From Chaetoceros tenuissimus (Eukaryota > Bacillariophyta > Thalassiosirophyceae > Chaetocerotales > Chaetocerotaceae): a stretch of DNA of 64,000 bases. The position numbers were made by a program, and so were the translations under genes. Numbering within the stretch: position 1 is the first letter of the stretch; each line of letters begins with the position of its first letter. The stretch lies in contig BLLK01000047.1 in the NCBI GenBank assembly GCA_021927905.1, forward strand, positions 2,480,001-2,544,000. Direction: 5' to 3'. Under the pieces are notes generated by a model that ran no database searches, had not been told where the DNA came from, and saw nothing but the letters and a program-made list of their open reading frames with translations. Below, piece by piece: positions 39,926 through 49,228 of the stretch.

Positions 39926-40850
39926 TTAAAAATATTATATGCAGTATGGTAAGGTACCGTAGACTTCCATTGAATTATTTTGCCAAAATGCCTTTTCGTA
40001 GAGTAGAGTAGAATGTACACATACCCGTAGATGAAGTGAGCTCTAGCTGAAGTAAAGAGCTAGCAATCTAGCCATTTTCATTTTAGGGAAGGTGAGGAGG
40101 GAAGCAATCGTTTTTCCGGAGAAAGTAGAAGGAAGGGGCGTAGACAAGCCTGATGACAAACGGGAGACGGGGTGCGGAGACATAGGTTCCTTTCATAGAA
40201 GCGATCTACTAATGATATTTTTTAACTCTTCAACCAACAATTGATTAGGGTTCTACATGGTGAGATTTCTTCCACAACATATTATTTGCGTATATATTTT
40301 TTCTATCTTTTCCGAAACTTTTGGTAGCCCCTGGCTGCTTTCTAAATACTTCGTTTAGAACGAAAGGAAGATTACAAATATTCATACGTCTGGAGAGAAG
40401 AGCGGACTATTTCATGAAATATCATTGTCAAGTTGTCAATGATCAAACGACCATTTATGAAATCTTATTTTGACATCTAAACAATGTTTCTATACTTTCT
40501 TCAGCTCACGACTTTGCAATAAAAGAACAAAAACGAAAGTCAAGAATGAGTGTATAATTGGATACAGCAAGTGCGGGTAGCGCATTAAGCGATAGGCATC
40601 ATCCCAATACACAATGGACGAAATTGCTTTATTTTTGTATGTTAGGAATGAATGAGGATCAATTTGCCGTAATGTCTTGCCATTCCTATGTCCTCGATTA
40701 GCTTCCTTTCGGACGAAGGTCAATCTGCCTCGCCCGGAGAAATGTTTTCATGTGTTTGGATAGGAACGTTCAACATGGCTTCCTCCTTCCCTTGTCTCGT
40801 CCCCTTTTCACTACACTACTATCATTTCCTCAATTCATAAAAACACCGAA
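39926..40850. other. Long divergent intergenic region
   Basis: About 925 bases lie between VPS51 and the TPR gene. GTATGGTAAGGTACCGTAG sits 15-35 bases upstream of the VPS51 ATG. A 77-codon minus-strand frame at 40490-40723 ends in a hydrophobic stretch but has no other support. I see no RNA gene. Confidence 0.4.
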
Positions 40851-42341
40851 ATGAGTTATATTGCATACAACAACGATCAGCAAATGATCTCTATGCTAAT
40901 CTCCAACGGGGAACAGAAGCAATCAAAGGGAGACATTCATGGGGCTCTTTCATCGTATAACGAAGCGTATATGTGCCTCACAAACCTCACTGGGAGCATA
41001 ACAGAGAGCCAATCTCGTCTTGGGGCAGTCCAGGGTGATGTATTGAGCTTGCTTTCACACGTCTTGTCGAACATTGTGGACCTTCAGTCTAGAATTTCAC
41101 ATTCGCATGGATACGTAGAGAAAAGTGTGCAAGGATCTGTATGTTTACAAGTACAAAACTTTTCTTGTTCTGAAAGAACCCCTATGCACTCCCACTCCTC
41201 TTGCTGCTATGGAAGTGAAGAACCTGAAGAAGAGACTCCATTTGGCGGTGATGATGATGAAAATACTATTGCAAATGCTCTTGCTTCCTCTAAAATCATC
41301 TACTTACAAAACCCAAATGAAGTGAACGCCAAAACCCTAGCTTTCCTCCTCTCTAGACATGCTCAAATTCTTCTCCACAAGGAAAAACTTATTGATGCTC
41401 ACAACACTTTGAACGAAGCCATTTGCTTATACAGGATATATGCAAATACGCCAACTAAAACGCTTGTTACATTACTGATGAATAATGGAAATGTGTTAAG
41501 AGACCTTGCTAGATACGATGACGCTATCAATGTTTACCAAGAAGCCCTTGAGATGGCTGTTGTCCTCGAAGGCATGCTAAGCATTACCGTTGCACATATA
41601 TTCTGCTTTATTGCCCAAGCATATAATAGGCAAGGAAAACAAGAATGCGTGGCTCTTGTCCTCGAGAATACTGTTCACATCCGACGTGCTATTCACGGAA
41701 ATGACCATGAAGAAGTCGCTGCTGCTCAATACTCTCTAGGACTTGTAAAAACTGAGCTTGAAGAATATGACGAGGCTCTGTTTTGCTTCTTAGATGCTCT
41801 TAGGATCCAAAAGCTTCGAGCTTGTTGTCATCAATCGCGTGATATAATAAGCATTTCACGTGCACTTGCTGATCTGTATGAGAAGAGAGGCCAAAAATTA
41901 GAAGCTGCTATTGAATATGAGAAACTCATACGAAGTGCATTTGACTGTGCCTCGCTAGTTACTGGTCAAGTTTGTGACGAAGAAGATGAGGAGGATGACC
42001 TCTTGGAAATCTGCTGCTTCTTTGGAGTTTCTGAGGTTATTTCTGACATAAGTAGTTTGCAAAGACTCTATAGAGAATTGGGAAATGATGAAAAAGCGAA
42101 TCAACTACTAGACACAGCTGGAAGATCTTCAATGCTCGTTACTTCATCAAATGATGAAGATGCTTTCTTTCAGAAGTTATTAGGTGATTTATATCTCCGT
42201 TGTAATATTGTTTCTAAAGCTATGGAATGTTACTCTAAGGCACTTCGATCAGATCCTTATCTCAGCTTGGATACATCTGATATCGAGAAAAAATACAAAC
42301 TTGAATTGATAGATGGTTCAACACATGCAGCTGCAGCTTAA
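40851..42341 (+). CDS. Tetratricopeptide-repeat protein, kinesin-light-chain-like, 496 aa
   Basis: At least five TPR-like helical pairs can be seen: around residues 160-200 (LLSRHAQILLHKEKLIDAHN), 205-240 (MNNGNVLRDLARYDDAINVY), 290-325 (AAAQYSLGLVKTELEEYDEA), 335-365 (RALADLYEKRGQKLEAAIEY) and near the C-terminus (LGDLYLRCNIVSKAMECYSK). The repeat length of about 40-42 in the middle resembles kinesin light chain and related TPR_12 proteins, which bind cargo or partner peptides. Acidic inserts and Cys pairs occur near 120 and 370. There is no signal peptide or membrane segment. The partner is unknown. The gene is a single exon. Confidence 0.88.
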   Translation: MSYIAYNNDQQMISMLISNGEQKQSKGDIHGALSSYNEAYMCLTNLTGSITESQSRLGAVQGDVLSLLSHVLSNIVDLQSRISHSHGYVEKSVQGSVCLQVQNFSCSERTPMHSHSSCCYGSEEPEEETPFGGDDDENTIANALASSKIIYLQNPNEVNAKTLAFLLSRHAQILLHKEKLIDAHNTLNEAICLYRIYANTPTKTLVTLLMNNGNVLRDLARYDDAINVYQEALEMAVVLEGMLSITVAHIFCFIAQAYNRQGKQECVALVLENTVHIRRAIHGNDHEEVAAAQYSLGLVKTELEEYDEALFCFLDALRIQKLRACCHQSRDIISISRALADLYEKRGQKLEAAIEYEKLIRSAFDCASLVTGQVCDEEDEEDDLLEICCFFGVSEVISDISSLQRLYRELGNDEKANQLLDTAGRSSMLVTSSNDEDAFFQKLLGDLYLRCNIVSKAMECYSKALRSDPYLSLDTSDIEKKYKLELIDGSTHAAAA

Positions 42342-42825
42342 ATGAAAAGTAGATTATAAATCATCACTAACATGGAAAAATTTCTAGACAAACATTAAAT
42401 TTGAAAAATATTATATTTCATCATGATGCTTGTGTTTTCAATTCCAAAATACTTCCACAGACTTCAAAATAATCATTATAACAAATGAACATTGACTGAA
42501 CAAAATATCATATCTGTAAGGGAAACCATATCTTCCACAGTTTATACGTAGGCAAGGAATGTTCCCTCAATTGACAAATTGTAAAAAAGTCAAAAACAAT
42601 TAGATCCACCCGGCACTCTGTGTATGAGATGAGTCAATGAAACTGTCTGCTTCCTGCATTTACAGGACACAGGACCGGATAATCAATCCTGTGAAATTTT
42701 TATCCTGATGTTCTACAGATGGAAAATGTGATCACACAGCTTCCCTTCCCTTAAACAACATGCTTCCCTTGGATGTGAAAGGAAGGCGGAAAAAAGGTAG
42801 AAAAGAGTTTATCCGCGACAAAAAT

Positions 42826-42853
42826 TAGAGTGGCGTTAGGAGGCGCCACTCTA
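42826..42853. repeat. Perfect 10-bp hairpin
   Basis: TAGAGTGGCG at 42826-42835 is followed by an 8-base loop and its exact reverse complement CGCCACTCTA at 42844-42853. It is GC-rich compared with its surroundings, so the fold would be stable as RNA. Its role is unknown; it lies about 500 bases beyond the TPR gene. Confidence 0.6.
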
Positions 42854-42935
42854 CTTTACGAGAAAAGAATAGCACTCCTCTCCACATTCAACTTTAGTGC
42901 ACAGAACAATGACTACGCAGACTATCAATGGAATT

Positions 42936-43076
42936 AACATTTACTTTTTGAAGATCATTTTTCTTCTCTATAAATCAAGAACTTTCTTCGAACTTTGCTA
43001 TGGAACGGCTTAAGAATCGTCAACATTCTCATACTTTGATCTTCTACCCAGGAATAAATTTTAAAAAGTAAATGTT
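42936..43076. repeat. Interrupted inverted repeat, 14 bp outer and 8 bp inner stems
   Basis: AACATTTACTTTTT at 42936-42949 is the exact reverse complement of 43063-43076, and GAAGATCA at 42950-42957 pairs exactly with 43037-43044. An 18-base bulge lies on the right side. It could be a small degenerate inverted-repeat element or a structured transcript end. Confidence 0.5.
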
Positions 43077-43298
43077 TCTACGTACCATACCCATTTCTCC
43101 TGAAACCAAAAGAATGAATGCGTCATTTTTATGCAAAATTAAGAGATATGGTATGAAATGCTTTATTCACTTAGGTAATGTTTTTTTTTACATACTGACA
43201 CAGGAAAATGGTCTTCATTGTTATGTACCCGATACTTCTTTTGCATGCATTCAATACAATCATGGTTGAGGTTAGGTAGATCAGAAGAGTTAGCTTGA

Positions 43299-43790
43299 CT
43301 ATTCTGTTACACCCAAGTTCACATCCTTCTTTACTTGTCCATCCTCGTCAGTGAAAACTATATCTTGCAATGGATTCAAACCTTTCTCCTCGCAGACTGC
43401 TAGTCTCTGCAAAAGTTTTTGTCTTGTATTCCAACCCTCATTATTTCCCGGTTGAATAAGTCCCCTGCTCATACCATCCTCTAATAAATATTGATCTAGT
43501 CCACCAGCCTTATCAATACTTCTCAATGCAGAAGTTGTGACATGGAACTGAATCATCTCATCCAAGATTTCACTGTATAGACGCTTCTTGAATACATTAG
43601 GCTTAAATGTTCTCTTTGTTTTCTTTAATGAGAATGGCACATTATTTCCAGTTCTGATATCCTTCCCGTCGTAGAGACCACGTCTTGAGCGATTGGATCT
43701 GTTTCGTATTTGAGTCTGAAATTGTTGGCTATTGTAGTTAAGGGGAAACTTTTGCGCCTTTCGCGATACGGTAGAGATGAATGACATCAT
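43299..43790 (-). CDS. Mitochondrial ribosomal protein bL28m, 163 aa
   Basis: A large-subunit ribosomal protein of the bacterial L28 family. The core has GLYDGKDIRTGNNVPFSLKK, TKRTFKPNVFKKRLYSEIL, then VTTSALRSIDKAGGLDQYLL, all typical of mitochondrial L28. The chosen start is the ATG at 43790, giving MMSFISTVSRKAQKFPLNY, a short basic, Ser-rich presequence for mitochondria; the frame extends upstream but without another ATG. The C-terminal 40 residues are charged. The gene is divergent from the leucyl aminopeptidase. Confidence 0.92.
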   Translation of the reverse strand: MMSFISTVSRKAQKFPLNYNSQQFQTQIRNRSNRSRRGLYDGKDIRTGNNVPFSLKKTKRTFKPNVFKKRLYSEILDEMIQFHVTTSALRSIDKAGGLDQYLLEDGMSRGLIQPGNNEGWNTRQKLLQRLAVCEEKGLNPLQDIVFTDEDGQVKKDVNLGVTE

Positions 43791-44175
43791 ATTGAAAGAA
43801 ACTATTAATTCAGGATATACCTCGTAGAATCCACTGTGCAAGGCTGGTAAGTTCTGGTTTGTTTTGTTTTAACCTATGAGGTGAAATTGAGATGAAGATT
43901 ACACACTCTTCGATGATGAAATCAGAAGTGATGGCGATGAAATACAGTAGAAAATGAGCGGCAGCGGCCTCAATGATTTTTTTACGAACTGTAATAGCGA
44001 AAGGAAAGGGAAGAAAAGAAAACACAGTAGAAGAGTAGAGTATCCTGACCTATTAAATTTTACTTATGAAGAGGCTCTCAAAAATTATGATGTCCAATGT
44101 GATGACGAAGATATCTCTATTTAAAGAGATACGTACAAACAAACACACAGTGTTACATAGTTCAATCGCATTCAA
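43791..44175. other. Divergent promoter region
   Basis: 385 bases lie between bL28m and the leucyl aminopeptidase presequence exon. It includes GTTTTGTTTT near 43859-43868. Otherwise nothing stands out. Confidence 0.4.
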
Positions 44176-47100
44176 ATGATATATTCAAGAAAGTCTATTC
44201 TATTTATAACTGCACTGGCATCAAAGTTCGCCGGAAGTCAAACTTTTGCCTTTTCCCCGGCGTTTTCGACATCTTTGAGGAAAGCAAATTTTGCAAGCTT
44301 TTCTCAACATGAAAATCGTCTTCCTTCACGTCTGCTCTCCAGAAGTAGGAATTTCTCTACAACACTGTAAGTATTTTATATTCAATGAACATCGAGAGAT
44401 TTTATTTACGAAGGAAAGCTTCTGTAACGAGAACGATGTCAGTACCAGAATTTGCTTCATAATCTACGTATCTTCATCTTTGATTTCCCGCCAAAATTCA
44501 TGTCAAAAAAGAACATCTCCTCGCACAGGGAGTTGCGGTAAAAGCGGTTTTTCCTGTCTGGCGCATAAAGCTACTCGTAAATGAAAATATTCAAAACTGG
44601 TTCTGCCGAAAAAAGAAAAACTGGTTAATTTTACGAAAATCTGCTGTAGACTTTAAAATTATCCACAGTATTGCTCTCAATGTGATCAAACAAAAATGCG
44701 AAGTGTTTTCCAAAATACTAACAGACAATTCTCTCACAATGGAAATTGTTCCAAAGGAAGCAACATGAATATGAGAAGAACAATTGGAAAACATTTACAT
44801 TATACTTGTGACGACTGCACCAGCTTTTTATAATAGCACAGTGTATTTCAAGATTGTGTTGTCCTTTCCATATGTAGCACTCACTTAATGTCACGTGGTC
44901 AATTCCTAGATTTCATCTAATTGCAAGCATAATCCTCATTACTTCTTCAAAACTTCATTATTTCTAATCCGAATGCCTCAAAGCTAGCCACAGAGGCTTT
45001 GCTTTGAAATTGATGCTATTTAAGAACTGAAAATTCCCTTTTCTTGTTTCCATGTCTTTCAATTGTGCAGGTGTTACACTAGAAGATCTTCAGAAAATAT
45101 TATTTTGGTGTTTTTTTTGTTTTTTTTTTCATATGAATATTCTGCTGAGATGATCTCTTGACGTAAACACTATCGTTCTCGTTTAGCTATCTTGTGTTCT
45201 GCTGTTCCCACCTGCTCCGCTGTTTATCTTATTCATTTCACAAGTTTCATCAATTTGAGTAATCAAATACGGCATACGTTCGTTCGTTGCTCTCTTATCA
45301 TTTGTGTTTTCATTATTGAATTGCACAAAGGGCAGACAGCCATTCTTCTTCTATCCTCAGCAATAGTCTTCTTCTTGTAAACTCCATGCTTGAACTCCGA
45401 TAAAATTCAGATACACCATCGCATTCCCTTATATATGTAGTAATCATCATGTTTCTTGTACCACACAAAAAAACTCGCATCAAGTTATGAATGAAAGAAA
45501 ATAAGAACCTTCTTTACACTAAGCAACGACAGGTAGAAGGTACACAACACTAGTTGGTGCACACGCCGCAAAAGAAAGGCAACGTTGCCAGAAAGGGTAC
45601 GTACGAAGATTTGTCCTACAATGTCACATATTTACCATTTAGCCTTTATCACGATAAAGAAAATATGGTTTGAGGGTATTTTAGCCATTTTGTACGACAT
45701 TTCCAATCACGACCATTTTATCGCGATAAACTAAAATGTACCGTATAGTTGACTCAAATAACTCTCGAAGTATGGCATTTCAAGACAATTCCTTTCATTT
45801 ATTTTGAGTTTATGTATCATCGAACAACTAAATTGACTCGGATACCAATAGGTTGATGATTTGCAAAAGTTAATCGCGTATGAAAAGTGCATTTATCGCG
45901 ATCTATCGGTATAAATTGGGTTTTCATACGCGATTAACTTTTGCAAATCATCAACCTATTGGTATCCGAGTCAATTTAGTTGTTCGATGATACATAAACT
46001 CAAAATAAATGAAAGGAATTGTCTTGAAATGCCATACTTCGAGAGTTATTTGAGTCAACTATACGGTACATTTTAGTTTATCGCGATAAAATGGTCGTGA
46101 TTGGAAATGTCGTACAAAATGGCTAAAATACCCTCAAACCATATTTTCTTTATCGTGATAAAGGCTAAATGGTAAATATGTGACATTGTAGGACAAATTC
46201 ATATCTAGCACCCTTTCTTCTCGCCACGAACAACAACAACTGAAACTGCCCCATTTGACGAAGAACTGTGGTGTTGGACATGACAAACATATTGCTTTGA
46301 AGGTACTTTCACTTTTTTTGTTAATCATAATCTACTAGATGCAGGTTTCCTTGTGTAATGAAACAAAAAACGCTAACAGAAGTGAATGTGGTGGTGTGTC
46401 CGAATTTTGTCAGCGAGAGTTCAAGTAGTGTCGAGTTTACAAAAGAAGCAGACGAGCGAGCGACTGATGCTGAGCGATAGATATCTTCTGTCTACTATCC
46501 TAGGCCTTATTGAATACTTAAAGATAAATGACTAGAGAGATGAAAAGAACCGCATATTGAGCCTTGTTTACTTACTCAAATTGATGAACTTATGAAATGA
46601 ATAAGATCAAAATCGGTGCAAGAAGGAACGGCAGAACACAAGATAGCTACTAAACGAGAACGATGGTGTTTGCTGCAAAATTCATCTCAGAATAAACAAA
46701 AAAAAACAAACACACACATGCAAGAATTTTTGAAGAGCACATAGTCGAAATACATGGAAACGAGAAAAGGTAAAATATCAGTTCTGAAAAGCAACAATTA
46801 TGTTCTTGGAAAAGATATCATCAGTCAGACCTTTGGATTAGAAACAAGAGACGAGAAGTAATGCGGATTATACCAGCGGATACAATTAGATGTGATCTAG
46901 TATTAACCACGAAACACCAAAAGGAAATATAAAGTGGGTGCTCACATGGAAAGGAAAAAGCAATCTTGGAAATCATGGTACCATAAAGGCGGTTACCGTC
47001 ATCACACATGAATATAAACATTTTCCAATGGTTCTTCTCATTTTCAAATTGCTGTAATTGGAGCAGTTTTATTGTCAGAAAATCATTTCTACTGTTAGTA

Positions 47101-49085
47101 CTTTGAAAAACATATCTCATTTTTTTGTTTGATCAGAGTAGTATAACTCGTAGATAATAATAGTCTAGTAGATTTCAGTATGGTAGTCTACAATTTCCAG
47201 ATTTTTTTCATTTTTCGGCAATAGTTTTTGACCGGTTTTATATAATAAGTACGTACGACGGGAAAAACGCGTTTACCGCAACTCCCTGCAATCTATTGCA
47301 GAATAACTGAACTCGTTTAGTATGTCTACTTTCTTTGTTTCGCTACTCACGATAAAACTACACATAGCAACATGAACCTAAACACATCAGCCAGAAGTAT
47401 ACCTAGCACGCTCAAGTTTGAAGCAACTCCGCTCTCGACCCCAACCGAAACTGTTTTGATTTCTCGAAAATCGGTTTTATCTTCAGCAATTCAAGCTAAT
47501 GACGCTCTCTCCATTATTCCACCGGGTGCTCCCATCAAAGGCATGATGAAATCTATTGGCAAAACTGGAAAAGCTACCACTTTCTTGCCTGATGACTCTG
47601 GATCTAAGTTCACCTTGATTCTTCTTCCGGAAAAGGTGACTAGAAACAACCATCCATTGTCTCCTCATACAATCACCGATTCCTTAGTCGGTGGAAACAT
47701 TCTAGGGAAAGGTGGAGAAAATGGTGTACAAGTGTACGTCTTAGATGATAAGATTGAAGAACGTATGGGAGCAGTAGCTGCTGCTATTGCAAGAGCTATG
47801 CCAGTGTACACGTCAAAATCTCAAGCTACAAAGAAAGATGAAGAGGAAGTTGAGGAGAAAGTAAATAATGTTTCAGTTTCATTTATGAATGAGATTGGTG
47901 CTGCTGTTGAATCAAAAGATCTATGGGATAGTCTGAATAGTGCAGCAACTTCTGTTAGACTGGCAGGGAAACTTGGTGATATGCCTCCTGTGAGTAAAAT
48001 CTTGTTTTTACACGATGTTTCACCGTATCACATGCTAACTTTACACATAAAATATAGGCTGAACTGAATCCAGCAACTTATGCAGCGGAGGTGAAACAAA
48101 TTACAAATGAATTGAAAGAAAGTGGGCATAATGTAGTCTATGAAGAGATTGTAGGGGACGAATTAAAAGAGAAGGGGTATGGAGGTGAGTTTAAACTTTT
48201 TGATCATGATCGATTGAGCTACTTTCTATATACTTGCACATTTGGACACATTTACTCATTCATTCCAACCAAGGTGTTTACGGTGTTGGTATGGCTGCTG
48301 GGGTGGCACCAAGAATTGTAATTGTAACCTATACTCCTGAAGTTGACACAGCTGTGGAAAGTGTAGCACTTTGTGGAAAGGGTGTTTGCTATGATACAGG
48401 AGGGCTCAGTCTGAAACCTAAGACCGGTATGCCGGGGATGAAACATGATATGGGTGGATCTGCAGGCCTTCTAGGTGCTTTCAAAGCTGCAGTTGAGTTG
48501 AAAACACCAAAGAAAATAACACTAATTCTCGGAATAGTTGAAAATGCGATTGGTCCGAAGGCTGTTAGAAACGATGACATCTTAACCATGTACTCAGGTA
48601 AAACTGTCGAGATCAACAACACTGATGCTGAAGGTAGACTTGTATTAGGAGATTTAGTCGCTCACGCTAGCAAACATATTCAAGGACTAGATATTATTGT
48701 TGATATGGCAACATTGACTGGAGCTCAATTAGTGACAACTGGAAAGAAACATGCCGGAATTTTGGCAAAAACTGAGGAATTAGAGCAGCGAACTTACCGG
48801 TCTGGTTTGACATCGGGTGATTTATGTTATCCCATGTTATATGCACCTGAATTGTTGAAATCTGAATTTGCATCAAAGGTTGCGGATATGAAAAATAGTG
48901 TGAAAGATCGCGGAAATGCACAGGCCTCCTGCGCAGGACACTTTATTGAGGCACATTTAGATTCAAACTATAAAGGTGATTGGGTCCATGTAGATATGGC
49001 TGGTCCTGATACAAAAATGGAAAGGGCGACTGGATATGGAGTTGCCTTGGTGCTTGGACTTCTTGGAGCTCCTGGTTTCAACTAA
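44176..49085 (+). CDS. Leucyl aminopeptidase (M17), plastid-targeted form, 583 aa, four exons
   Basis: Exons are 44176-44366, 47368-47989, 48058-48184 and 48274-49085; introns are 3,001, 68 and 89 nt. M17 enzymes are hexameric two-metal peptidases that release N-terminal residues. The first exon encodes a signal peptide followed by TFAFSPAFS, a diatom plastid-type motif, and a basic transit stretch. The body has GKGVCYDTGGLSLKP (metal and catalytic Lys region), KHDMGGSA, NTDAEGRLVLGD (family signature) and VDMATLTGA. The first splice joins CT to C, giving STTLNMNLNTS in frame; this long intron is an inference from frame and targeting logic. A transcript starting after the intron at the ATG at 47372 would make a 518-residue form without the plastid signal. 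The long intron is almost filled by a palindrome (44526-47288). Confidence 0.85.
44526..47288. repeat. 2.76-kb palindromic (foldback) structure with diverged outer arms
   Basis: The left edge reads CAGGGAGTTGCGGTAAA (from 44526) and the right edge is its reverse complement, ending CCCTG at 47288. Further matching blocks occur symmetrically: ATCAAACAAAAATG...GTTTT near 44687 with 47133; ATGAGAAGAAC.ATTGGAAAA near 44770 with 47028; CGTTCTCGTTTAG with ATCTTGTGTTCTGC near 45173-45200 with 46635-46665. The outer arms, about 1.09 kb each, are visibly diverged with indels, while the inner 278 bp are identical. I see no target-site duplication and no transposase. The CAGGG...CCCTG ends recall hAT-type termini, but that is weak evidence. 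It lies wholly inside the first intron of the leucyl aminopeptidase gene. Confidence 0.85.
45609..46198. repeat. Perfect 278-bp inverted repeat with 34-base spacer
   Basis: Positions 45609-45886 are, base for base as far as I can read, the reverse complement of 45921-46198. The 34-base spacer holds ATCGCGAT, itself a palindrome. The arm begins ATTTGTCCTACAATGTC and ends at the loop with CGCGTATGAAAA. TTATCGCGATAA-type words recur inside the arms. In RNA this would be a 278-bp uninterrupted stem. It forms the core of the larger palindrome. Confidence 0.95.
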
Positions 49086-49228
49086 ATCCAACCAGATTTT
49101 AATCATATTAAATTTCGCTAATGATATGAGATGAAATTATTTCTTCTATTTTAAAAATATACATATATATTGACTTTGATATACCCGTAAACATGGCCCA
49201 CCCATGTAAGAGAAAACCTAATTGTAAC

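Larger units (their letters stand above)
42342..43298. other. Convergent 3' region with two potential hairpins
   Basis: About 960 bases lie between convergent stops. It contains a compact GC-rich hairpin at 42826-42853 and a larger interrupted inverted repeat at 42936-43076, listed separately. No protein frame is convincing. Confidence 0.45.

Noticed and set aside
40490-40723. 77-codon minus-strand frame ending in a hydrophobic stretch
   Set aside because: A single hydrophobic run in AT-rich DNA is common by chance, and there is no other support.
45887-45920. Palindrome loop as a nested mobile element insertion site
   Set aside because: No target-site duplication flanks the perfect arms, and outer arm similarity continues right up to them.
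46821-47120. 99-codon frame in the right arm of the palindrome
   Set aside because: The corresponding frame in the left arm is much shorter and differs by indels, so coding constraint is doubtful; mentioned only as part of the palindrome.
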